From Candidatus Mediterraneibacter gallistercoris (GTDB lineage Bacteria > Bacillota_A > Clostridia > Lachnospirales > Lachnospiraceae), in the NCBI GenBank assembly GCA_019119745.1, contig DWWI01000037.1, positions 1 through 13,517 of the forward strand: 13,517 bases of DNA, given 5' to 3'. The notes beneath the pieces are model-generated. The model was not told the DNA's origin. It worked only from the letters and a program-made list of their open reading frames with translations, and searched no databases. A program made the translations under genes and the position numbers. Below, piece after piece: positions 1-6,247 of this stretch (positions within the stretch are counted from its first letter, which is position 1; each line of letters starts with the position of its first letter).

Positions 1-1
1 G

Positions 2-628
2 GAGGGCGATATTCTCGGACAATACAGCCTGTCTGACTACCGTCTCTGGGATTATGGTTTCGATTACTATGCACCGCAGAGCTTTGAGACAGAGGACGGC
101 AGACGGATCCAGATCGGCTGGATGGGAATGCCGGACTGCGAGGAGTATACGAACCGGACGATTGAAGACGGCTGGCAGCATTGTTTTACTTTCCCACGGG
201 AAGTATATGTGGAGGACGGAAGCGTCAGACAGAGACCGGTAAAAGAACTTGAAGAAAGAAAAAGATTGATAAAAGAAACTAAAAGCCATCTTGAAATAAA
301 AAAGTGTACTGTATATCTGGCTGAGATAGATAATATCCGGGATAATCAGTTTCATGCAGTTCTGGCTGAAGAATTAATTTTAAAATATAAAAATAATAGA
401 TTTAGCATTGAATTTATAAATAAAAGAAATAATAAAATTTCCTGCGGGAGAAAGCAGAGATATGTGGATACCAGTCATCTGTCAGATATAAAAATACTGT
501 CCGATGAGTCGTCTGTGGAGGTATTTATCAATGGCGGGGAGTATGTATTCAGCACGAGGTATTATCCGGAAGAGCCGGGAATCTGCATAGAAGCAGAGGA
601 CGCTGAGATAAGGTTGTATCATATTTAA
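2..628 (+). CDS. GH32 sucrose / sucrose-6-phosphate hydrolase, C-terminal part (5' end outside window)
   Basis: Open in frame from base 2 to a TAA at 626-628, so 208 C-terminal residues are visible. The family cleaves beta-fructosides such as sucrose or sucrose-6-phosphate in the cytoplasm. The sequence near the left edge reads WDYGFDYYAPQSF, then IGWMGMPD, then GWQHCFTFPRE, which are characteristic of the end of the GH32 five-bladed propeller. The last ~130 residues are the beta-sandwich module, with SSVEVFINGGEYVFSTRYYP close to the family's usual C-terminal pattern. The catalytic Asp and the WECP acid/base Glu lie upstream and cannot be checked. Codons become markedly AT-rich from about base 240 (many AAA, ATA, AAT), which covers the sandwich module only. 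Sucrose-6-phosphate versus free sucrose specificity cannot be decided from this fragment. Confidence 0.9.
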   Translation, partial: EGDILGQYSLSDYRLWDYGFDYYAPQSFETEDGRRIQIGWMGMPDCEEYTNRTIEDGWQHCFTFPREVYVEDGSVRQRPVKELEERKRLIKETKSHLEIKKCTVYLAEIDNIRDNQFHAVLAEELILKYKNNRFSIEFINKRNNKISCGRKQRYVDTSHLSDIKILSDESSVEVFINGGEYVFSTRYYPEEPGICIEAEDAEIRLYHI

Positions 629-635
629 TAAGAAG

Positions 636-667
636 TACCGGGCATTTTGACATGTCCGGTATTTTTT
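636..667 (+). terminator. Rho-independent terminator of the GH32 gene
   Basis: A 10-bp stem (636-645 with 652-661, one G-U pair) has a 6-nt loop and is followed by six T (662-667). It starts 7 nt after the GH32 stop codon. Confidence 0.88.
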
Positions 668-714
668 GTGACGGCGGTTGTGCCTTTTTTCAGAAAACTT
701 TGGCGAAACTTTCC

Positions 715-743
715 TTGCATACCTATGACAAATTTACTATAAT
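715..743 (+). promoter_or_regulatory. Sigma-A-type promoter of the D,D-carboxypeptidase gene
   Basis: TTGCAT (715-720), a 17-bp spacer and TATAAT (738-743). The expected transcript start is near 750, giving a ~30-nt leader that contains the GGAGG ribosome binding site at 768-772, 6 nt before the ATG at 779. Confidence 0.85.
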
Positions 744-778
744 GAGTAAAAATTTACGTTTTATGTCGGAGGAATGAA

Positions 779-2233
779 ATGGGGACAGTCTTAAAACGTA
801 TGACCACAGTGATGCTGCTGTTGATCATGGTAATAATAATGCCGGCGGCTGAGGTACGGGCAGAACCACAGACAACGGATAACGCGGCGGCACAGGAGAC
901 AGAGCTTTCTGACTTTGAAAAACAGAAGAAAGCATCCTATGATACGGTTCCGGAGACGAACAATATCGACGGATGGCCGGAAGGACCGAAAGTATACGGC
1001 AATTCGGCTATTGTGATGGATATGAACAGCGGAGCCATACTGTATGGCAAGAAGATCGACGAACAGCGTTATCCGGCCAGCATTACCAAGCTGCTCACAG
1101 TTCTTATAGCTCTGGAAAATTCAAATCTTGACGATGATGTGTTGTTTTCCCAGGAAAGTATTGATATTTTAAGATCTGATTATGCGAGTATCGGGATGCG
1201 CCCCGGTGAGATCCTGAGTATGAAGGATGCTCTGTATGCCACTATGCTTGCATCGGCAAATGAGGTCGCGTATGCTGTCGGTGAGAATGTGGGACAGAAG
1301 ATGGGCGGGGATTATAATACGTTTATCCAGGCTATGAATGACCGGAGTAAAGAATTGGGGTGTACAGGCTCCCATTGGATGAATGCAAACGGGCTTCATG
1401 ACGCACAGCATTATACGACGGCCCATGACATGGCTCTGATCACTTCAGCATTATATCAGCATGAAGAATTCCGGACGATCGCGCAGACGCTGAGTTACAC
1501 GATCGGGCCGACGAATCTGGTCGATGAAGAAAGAGTATTCCAGCAGCATCATAAGATGCTGTGGCCCGGGAACAGCAATTATTATGAGTATTGTACCGGC
1601 GGAAAGACAGGATATACGGATGAGTCCCGTACGACTCTTGTGACTACTGCGGACAATGGGACACTGCAGCTTGTGGCAGTAGTGCTTCAGGATGACGGTG
1701 ATGTTTATGCGGATACAAGGTCGATCTTCGATTATGGATTCGATAATTTTTCAAAAGTTCTTTTAAGCGGGGAGAAAAAACCGGAAGAGATCCGGTCTTA
1801 CGAGGACAGCGATTCTTATGTGCTTCTTCCTGACGGGGTTACGTTTGATTCTCTTGATCATGAGATTACTGTTCAGGACGAGAAAAATGCTTCCGGGCGT
1901 GTTACATTTTTCTATAAAGGACAGAATGTGGGAAGTGCGGATGCTGTGCTGACGCCGGAATATGTGGAAGAGGCAACCGGATATACGACCAGACTTGAAC
2001 TAAGCGGTTCGGGAGCGTCAACGGAAGGAAAGGCACAGAATATCCTGCAGCAGATAGCAGCGCCAACAAAAATCTGTATAGCTGCGGTCGCGGCAGCAGT
2101 TGTGATCCTGCTGATCCTGGCAGTCGCTATCACAGTCAGAGCCAGGAAAAATGCGCAGAAAAAGCGCCGACGCCGCATGAAGGGCAGAAGAAAGAGATTA
2201 AAGTACCATACTTCAAAAAGAAATAAAAAATAG
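779..2233 (+). CDS. D-alanyl-D-alanine carboxypeptidase (S11 penicillin-binding protein, DacF-like)
   Basis: A 484-aa exported low-molecular-weight PBP that trims the terminal D-Ala of peptidoglycan stem peptides. A signal peptide covers residues 1-28 (hydrophobic 10-22, likely cleavage after VRA). The S11 triad is complete: SITK at 101-104 (Ser101 nucleophile, Lys104 base), SAN at 159-161, and KTG at 276-278 within GGKTGYTDESRTTLV. Residues ~340-410 form the usual C-terminal beta domain. Instead of the common amphipathic anchor, there is a strong transmembrane helix (~431-453) followed by a 31-residue tail in which 19 residues are Lys or Arg. By the positive-inside rule this tail should be cytoplasmic. 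The start is the ATG 6 nt after GGAGG; an overlapping ATG at 774 leads only to an immediate stop. It has its own promoter and converges with the AraC gene, the stop codons being 1 nt apart. Confidence 0.95.
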   Translation: MGTVLKRMTTVMLLLIMVIIMPAAEVRAEPQTTDNAAAQETELSDFEKQKKASYDTVPETNNIDGWPEGPKVYGNSAIVMDMNSGAILYGKKIDEQRYPASITKLLTVLIALENSNLDDDVLFSQESIDILRSDYASIGMRPGEILSMKDALYATMLASANEVAYAVGENVGQKMGGDYNTFIQAMNDRSKELGCTGSHWMNANGLHDAQHYTTAHDMALITSALYQHEEFRTIAQTLSYTIGPTNLVDEERVFQQHHKMLWPGNSNYYEYCTGGKTGYTDESRTTLVTTADNGTLQLVAVVLQDDGDVYADTRSIFDYGFDNFSKVLLSGEKKPEEIRSYEDSDSYVLLPDGVTFDSLDHEITVQDEKNASGRVTFFYKGQNVGSADAVLTPEYVEEATGYTTRLELSGSGASTEGKAQNILQQIAAPTKICIAAVAAAVVILLILAVAITVRARKNAQKKRRRRMKGRRKRLKYHTSKRNKK

Positions 2234-2234
2234 A

Positions 2235-3272
2235 TTAAGTATACTGTCTGCGGTAATCCGTAGGCAGTATTTTCATAATATCCTTAAATGCCGCGGAAAA
2301 CTTGCTCTGGCTCTCGTATCCGACTGCTCTGGCTATGGCAGCGATGCTCAGGTCGCTTTCGCGCAGCATACATGCCGCTTTAGTGATACGGTACTGCTTC
2401 ATATATGACGCTACAGGCATTCCATAGACAGACTTAAAGATATTCTTTAAAGTCGCAGTGTTGATGAGATATTCCCGGGCAAGTTCGTCAATCGTATACC
2501 GGCATTCGGGATGTCCGGTCATGCGGTCATGGATTTCCCTGATAATCTCGACCTGATCTGAATAGTGAGGATCCAGAGCCTTTTCCTTTGCGGGTTCTGC
2601 CATGTTCAGGAAGAGAAGCAGCTCCTGGCACTTCAGCTTGAGATAAGGCAGTTTCATCTGCTCCGGCAGATCATATACCTCTGAAAAGATATGTTCGATC
2701 CGGCTATTGGCAGGAAGAGCGGCAGTTTCCTTTTTGCCGCAGAATTTATAGCACAGTTCTTTCATATCTATGTCTGCATCTTCTAAGAGTTCGGGCATTT
2801 TTTTGTTAAGTATTGACAGATCCATGGATACTGTCAGCCCCTCATAATAGCCGAGAGGAAGTGTTATTTCCGAATCCGCACACTTGTCGGTAAAATGGAA
2901 AGACAAGTCACCGCTGCCGAAATAAAGGCTCAGTCCGTCTTTCATTTCCCAGCCGATCCGACCGGCACGACAGTGATCTACGGACAGGACGGAGGCGCTG
3001 TGACTGTGGCGGATATGAAATTTGCTGGCAAGATAGCAGTGAAAAGACAGTTCGATTCCGGGATAGAGCTCATAAGTTTCGGTCCGGAGTCTGGCATTCT
3101 TCGGTACAGCCGTATCGTCTATCATATATATTGCAGCCTTCTGCCCGTCTGCAGTCTGCTTATCCGCGGTGCTGTTTTTTTCGCAAATGTTCAGGGAATG
3201 ACGAATGTCAAGACAGCGGCCGTCAGGAACGTCAGACAGCTTTTCTATGATTCTGCACAGGGATTTGTCCAT
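2235..3272 (-). CDS. AraC-family transcriptional regulator
   Basis: A 345-aa cytoplasmic DNA-binding protein. The C-terminal ~105 residues hold the paired AraC helix-turn-helix: helix set 1 at ~259-283 (TIDELAREYLINTATLKNIF) and set 2 at ~306-331 (SIAAIARAVGYESQSKFSAAF), ending in the usual ILPTDYRRQ region. The N-terminal ~240 residues are a sensor domain of unknown ligand, containing a HxRHSHS segment (87-92) and the stretch RIGWEMKDGLSLYFGSGD (105-122). AGGAGG lies 7 nt before the ATG at 3272. The gene starts 20 nt after the ArsR stop, so the two are very likely co-transcribed. Its place in a metal-efflux locus suggests metal-linked or iron-linked regulation, but that is inference from context only. 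Confidence 0.88.
   Translation of the reverse strand: MDKSLCRIIEKLSDVPDGRCLDIRHSLNICEKNSTADKQTADGQKAAIYMIDDTAVPKNARLRTETYELYPGIELSFHCYLASKFHIRHSHSASVLSVDHCRAGRIGWEMKDGLSLYFGSGDLSFHFTDKCADSEITLPLGYYEGLTVSMDLSILNKKMPELLEDADIDMKELCYKFCGKKETAALPANSRIEHIFSEVYDLPEQMKLPYLKLKCQELLLFLNMAEPAKEKALDPHYSDQVEIIREIHDRMTGHPECRYTIDELAREYLINTATLKNIFKSVYGMPVASYMKQYRITKAACMLRESDLSIAAIARAVGYESQSKFSAAFKDIMKILPTDYRRQYT
2241..2273. terminator. Probable terminator of the carboxypeptidase gene, lying inside the 3' end of the convergent AraC gene
   Basis: A 13-bp stem (2241-2253 with 2258-2270, two G-U pairs) has the 4-nt loop TAAT. On the plus strand it ends in TTTT then CATAAT. On the minus strand a TATTTTTT run lies ~9 nt beyond the stem, so it may act in both directions, though weakly. 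The hairpin bases also encode the last residues of the AraC protein. Confidence 0.55.
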
Positions 3273-3292
3273 GGAAGAGCCTCCTTATATTT

Positions 3293-3670
3293 TTACTGCT
3301 TTTCATCTTCTTCCGGGCAGGTAATCCTGCCGAGTTTTTCAATCATATGATGGAGCATCTGCGCCAGCTCCGTATCTGCCGTCCGGTAATACATTTCTTT
3401 ACCGTCGCGGCGGCTTACGATCAGGCCGCTGCTCTTTAATAATCTCAGATGATGGGATACGGCCGGACTGCTCATGTTGACGATAGCGGCGATATTGAGC
3501 ACGCATTCTTCACAGTGGCACAGCAGCCAGAAGATCCGCAGGCGGCTCGGGTCTCCGAGCTGTTTCATTGCTTCTGAAACGCCCGCAATTTCAGCTTCGC
3601 CGGGCAGATGCTTACGTATTTTTTCTTCATTATTATGTCCATGGTCGTGTGGAAGTTTTTTCTCATTCAT
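3293..3670 (-). CDS. ArsR/SmtB-family metal-responsive repressor
   Basis: A 125-aa winged-helix protein. The family binds operator DNA as a dimer and releases it when thiophilic or divalent metal binds. The recognition helix region is SSPAVSHHLRLLKSSGLI (67-84), followed by the wing SRRDGKEMYYR (86-96). Possible metal ligands are the CHCEEC cluster at 51-56, which sits where CadC-like proteins carry their alpha-3 cysteines, an N-terminal His cluster HDHGH (8-12), and HH at 107-108. The CzrA/SmtB alpha-5 pattern (DxH ... HxxH/E) is not cleanly present. I chose ATG 3670 because GGAG lies 9 nt upstream. A TTG at 3685 would add five residues but overlaps that site and has no ribosome binding site of its own. 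The gene is divergent from the HMA/ATPase genes and first in an operon with the AraC gene. Confidence 0.92.
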   Translation of the reverse strand: MNEKKLPHDHGHNNEEKIRKHLPGEAEIAGVSEAMKQLGDPSRLRIFWLLCHCEECVLNIAAIVNMSSPAVSHHLRLLKSSGLIVSRRDGKEMYYRTADTELAQMLHHMIEKLGRITCPEEDEKQ

Positions 3671-3730
3671 ATCGTATTGCTCCAATCAGAAATAATTTTC
3701 GCCCAAATGGAAATAATGCTCCTTTTGTTC

Positions 3731-3759
3731 TTGACTAATTATATAATCTGAAGTACATT
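3731..3759 (+). promoter_or_regulatory. Promoter of the HMA protein / P-type ATPase genes
   Basis: TTGACT (3731-3736), a 17-bp spacer and TACATT (3754-3759, 4 of 6 to consensus). The predicted start near 3766 falls at the left edge of the operator-like palindrome, so a bound repressor would block it. Confidence 0.65.
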
Positions 3760-3767
3760 ATAGTCAA
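3738..3767 (-). promoter_or_regulatory. Promoter of the arsR-araC operon
   Basis: Read on the minus strand: TTGACT (3767-3762), an 18-bp spacer and TATAAT (3743-3738). Transcription should start near 3731, leaving a ~60-nt leader to the ArsR ATG. It fully overlaps the opposing plus-strand promoter. Confidence 0.8.
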
Positions 3768-3787
3768 CAATTAAATAATTGTTTAAT
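3766..3787. promoter_or_regulatory. Putative ArsR-family operator, copy 1
   Basis: An AT-rich dyad: ATTAAA-N6-TTTAAT (3770-3787) overlapping AACAATT-N4-AATTGTT (3766-3783). It lies at the expected start site of the plus-strand promoter and touches the -35 of the minus-strand promoter. The pattern ACAATTAA-N6-GTTTAAT recurs at 4181-4201. Assignment to the ArsR protein is inferred from position and symmetry. Confidence 0.6.
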
Positions 3788-3870
3788 CAAAACCGCTGAA
3801 GGAAGCTGTGTCCGGCTTGATATCCGCGGAAACGGATTAAAACAGAATGTATAATGAAGGAGATAACATA

Positions 3871-4089
3871 ATGAAAAAAAGTTATAAGATTGATGTTGAT
3901 TGTGCGAACTGTGCAAATAAGATGGAACAGGCTGCGAAAAATACAGCGGGAGTAAAGGATGCGGTCGTAAATTTTATGACTCTGAAGATGAGCGTGGAGT
4001 TTGAAGAAGGTCACAATGCAAAGGAAGTTATGCAGGAAGTGCTCAAAAACTGCAAAAGAGTGGAAGACGACTGCGAGATATTTCTGTAA
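3871..4089 (+). CDS. Small stand-alone heavy-metal-associated (HMA) domain protein
   Basis: A 72-aa soluble protein with the ferredoxin-like HMA fold that binds a soft or divalent metal ion through two cysteines. The motif DCANC gives Cys11 and Cys14, followed by the typical KMEQAAKNTAGVKDAVVNF helix-strand. Three further features (K30, C63, C70) include two extra cysteines near the C-terminus. I chose ATG 3871 because AAGGAG ends 8 nt before it; an in-frame ATG at 3847 would place that site inside the gene. It lies 165 nt upstream of an ATPase that lacks an N-terminal HMA domain, so it probably works as the detached metal-binding domain or chaperone of that pump. The acidic C-terminus (EDDCEIF) fits Zn/Cd better than copper, but this is inference. 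Confidence 0.92.
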   Translation: MKKSYKIDVDCANCANKMEQAAKNTAGVKDAVVNFMTLKMSVEFEEGHNAKEVMQEVLKNCKRVEDDCEIFL

Positions 4090-4105
4090 TAGACGCCGAC
4101 ATTTT

Positions 4106-4196
4106 ACATATGATTAAAAACATATAAGGACTTCCCCGGGAATCTGGATGATTCCGGGGTAAAAAAGTCTGATCAGATAAACAATTAATCATATGT
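4106..4196. repeat. Nested inverted repeats between the HMA and ATPase genes
   Basis: The outer arms are a perfect 12-bp inverted repeat (ACATATGATTAA 4106-4117, TTAATCATATGT 4185-4196). Inside is GACTT/AAGTC (4129-4133, 4165-4169), then a core hairpin: CCCC/GGGG (4134-4137, 4156-4159), a bulged G, and GGAATC/GATTCC (4139-4144, 4150-4155) with loop TGGAT. No T run follows on the plus strand. The element fills most of the 165-nt gap. Confidence 0.7.
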
Positions 4197-4201
4197 TTAA
4201 T
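4181..4201. promoter_or_regulatory. Putative ArsR-family operator, copy 2 (upstream of the ATPase)
   Basis: ACAATTAA-N6-GTTTAAT, 17 of 21 positions identical to the copy at 3767-3787, and both outer blocks are identical. It lies 53 nt before the ATPase start and overlaps the right arm of the nested inverted repeat. I see no convincing -35/-10 pair beside it. Confidence 0.5.
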
Positions 4202-4254
4202 TATATGGCAGATAAATTATTTCGTTATAAAAGAAGAAAAAGGAAGGAATATTT

Positions 4255-6156
4255 ATGAATAAAAAACAGAAAAAAATGCTGATCAGAATTGTGGTATCGG
4301 CGGTACTGCTGATCGGATTTAACTTTCTGCCTTTTGGCGGTCTGCCAAGATTCGTTCTCTATATGATCCCTTATCTGGTGATCGGCTATGATATCCTGAT
4401 CAAGGCGTTTAAAGGAATCAAGAACCGCCAGCCCTTTGACGAGAGTCTGCTGATGGCGATCGCCACGATTGGTGCCATCGCAATTGCGATATACAGTGAA
4501 GTGGTCGATCACGAAGCGGGAGATTATGTAGAGGCGATAGCGGTTATGCTGTTCTATCAGGTCGGAGAGTGGTTCCAGAGCTACGCGGTAGGAAAAAGCC
4601 GCAGAAATATCAGTGATCTGATGGACATCCGTCCGGATTACGCAAATATTGAAACAGACGGAAAACTTGAGCAGATCGATCCGGGTGAAGTGGAGATCGG
4701 TTCCGTGATCGTGGTACAGCCGGGGGAGAAAGTTCCTATCGACGGCGTGGTGATGGAGGGAACTTCCACTCTTAACACAAGCGCTCTGACAGGAGAGAGC
4801 CTGCCGAGAGATGCGCAGGAGGGCGACGAGATCATCAGCGGATGCATCAATATGACAGGTGTGCTGAAGATAAAGACGACAAAAGAATTTGGTGACTCTA
4901 CGGTGTCAAAGATTCTGGATCTGGTTGAGAACGCAAGTTCCAGAAAGTCCAGATCTGAAGCATTTATAACGAAATTTGCGAGAGTGTACACACCTGCGGT
5001 GGTGTACTCGGCAATCGCGCTCGCAATCCTTCCGCCGCTTGTGCGGATGTTCGGCATGGGAATCCCGGCAGAGTGGGGCACATGGATCTACCGCGCTCTT
5101 ACCTTCCTCGTCATCAGCTGTCCGTGCGCGCTGGTGATCAGTATACCTCTAAGCTTCTTCGCCGGTATCGGAGGAGCCAGCAATGCAGGCGTACTTGTAA
5201 AAGGATCCAATTATATGGAGACATTATCCAAGACCAAATGTGTCGTATTTGACAAGACAGGCACGCTGACACAGGGAGTGTTTGAAGTAAATGAAGTACA
5301 CCACAACGAGATGGACAGAGCGCAGCTTCTGGAATATGCCGCACTGGCTGAAAGCGCATCCTCCCATCCAATCAGCAAGAGTCTGCAGAGAGCCTATGGA
5401 AAAGAAATTGACCGAAGCCGGGTGACGGATATTCAGGAAATCAGCGGAAACGGTGTGACGGCCAAAGTGGACGGCGTCAATGTAGCGGCGGGAAATTCAA
5501 AGCTCATGGACAGGCTGGGAGTCAAATGGATAGACTGCCATGAGGCAGGAACGATCATCCATATGGCGGTTGACGGGCGGTATGCCGGACATATCGTGAT
5601 CTCCGATATCGAGAAGCCGCATGCAAAAGAGGCAATACAGGCGCTGAAGAAGGCAGGAGTGGAGAAAACGGTCATGCTTACCGGTGATTCCAGAAAAGTA
5701 GCCGAACATGTGGCGGCAGATCTTGGTATTGACGAAGTGCACGCAGAGCTTCTTCCGGCTGACAAGGTATCCGAAGTGGAAGAACTTCTGAAAAAGAATA
5801 CCGGCAAGGGCAAGCTGGCATTCGTTGGAGACGGGATCAATGACGCGCCGGTGCTCTCCCGCGCGGATATCGGTATCGCCATGGGAGCCATGGGATCAGA
5901 CGCGGCCATCGAGGCGGCGGATATCGTGCTGATGGACGACGATCCGCTGAAAATATCCAAGGCCATCCGGATCTCGAGAAAATGCCTGCGCATCGTGTAT
6001 GAAAACATCTGGTTCGCCATCGGCATCAAGCTGATCTGCCTCATACTCGGAGCAGTCGGTATTGCCAATATGTGGCTCGCCATCTTTGCAGATGTGGGCG
6101 TTATGATCATCGCAGTGCTTAATGCGATACGTGCACTGTTTGTGAAAAAGTTATAA
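4255..6156 (+). CDS. Heavy-metal-translocating P1B-type ATPase (Zn/Cd/Pb class, without HMA domain)
   Basis: A 633-aa membrane pump that exports divalent soft metals using ATP. All P-type signatures are present: TGES 179-182 (actuator), CPC 289-291 in the transmembrane metal path, DKTGT 333-337 with phospho-acceptor Asp333, HP 371-372, TGDSR 476-480, and GDGINDAP 525-532. In the last two helices Lys592 and FADVG (Asp613) match the ZntA/CadA ligand pair and argue for Zn, Cd or Pb rather than copper. Proteins of this class usually carry one or more N-terminal HMA domains; here the N-terminus goes straight from MNKKQKK into the first helix, and the HMA domain is the separate gene just upstream. 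AAGGAAGG precedes the ATG. Likely co-regulated with the HMA gene by the divergent ArsR repressor. Confidence 0.95.
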   Translation: MNKKQKKMLIRIVVSAVLLIGFNFLPFGGLPRFVLYMIPYLVIGYDILIKAFKGIKNRQPFDESLLMAIATIGAIAIAIYSEVVDHEAGDYVEAIAVMLFYQVGEWFQSYAVGKSRRNISDLMDIRPDYANIETDGKLEQIDPGEVEIGSVIVVQPGEKVPIDGVVMEGTSTLNTSALTGESLPRDAQEGDEIISGCINMTGVLKIKTTKEFGDSTVSKILDLVENASSRKSRSEAFITKFARVYTPAVVYSAIALAILPPLVRMFGMGIPAEWGTWIYRALTFLVISCPCALVISIPLSFFAGIGGASNAGVLVKGSNYMETLSKTKCVVFDKTGTLTQGVFEVNEVHHNEMDRAQLLEYAALAESASSHPISKSLQRAYGKEIDRSRVTDIQEISGNGVTAKVDGVNVAAGNSKLMDRLGVKWIDCHEAGTIIHMAVDGRYAGHIVISDIEKPHAKEAIQALKKAGVEKTVMLTGDSRKVAEHVAADLGIDEVHAELLPADKVSEVEELLKKNTGKGKLAFVGDGINDAPVLSRADIGIAMGAMGSDAAIEAADIVLMDDDPLKISKAIRISRKCLRIVYENIWFAIGIKLICLILGAVGIANMWLAIFADVGVMIIAVLNAIRALFVKKL

Positions 6157-6157
6157 A

Positions 6158-6236
6158 AGGGACAGGGTGAATCTTGATTGGGGACGTAGTAAAACCCGGT
6201 TTTACTACGTCCCCAATCAAGATTCACCCTGTCCCT
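6158..6236. repeat. Perfect 79-bp palindrome (39-bp arms) between convergent genes
   Basis: Arms 6158-6196 and 6198-6236 are exact reverse complements around a single C at 6197. Within each arm, GGGACAGGGT and GGGACGTAGT are partial copies of each other. The left arm begins 2 nt after the ATPase stop and the right arm ends 11 nt from the helD stop. On the minus strand it runs into TTTTATAACTTTTT, so it can terminate helD. On the plus strand only AATTAACATCTTT follows. It resembles REP/BIME-type mobile palindromes associated with TnpA-REP (RAYT) transposases, but none is encoded here. Confidence 0.85.
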
Positions 6237-6247
6237 AATTAACATCT

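Noticed and set aside
2895..3350. 151-codon plus-strand frame opposite the AraC and ArsR genes
   Set aside because: No domain, crosses the gap between two well-supported minus-strand genes, no ribosome binding site.
3671..3685. TTG start for the ArsR protein
   Set aside because: No ribosome binding site before it, and it overlaps the GGAG serving the ATG at 3670.
3847..3870. Upstream in-frame ATG for the HMA protein
   Set aside because: It would put the strong AAGGAG site inside the gene and add residues outside the HMA fold.
4134..4159. Core hairpin in the HMA-ATPase gap as an intrinsic terminator
   Set aside because: No T run follows on the plus strand, and on the minus strand the T run comes before the stem.
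5433..6245. 270-codon minus-strand frame opposite the ATPase
   Set aside because: Ser/Pro-rich shadow of the ATPase coding strand; it also runs through the palindrome.
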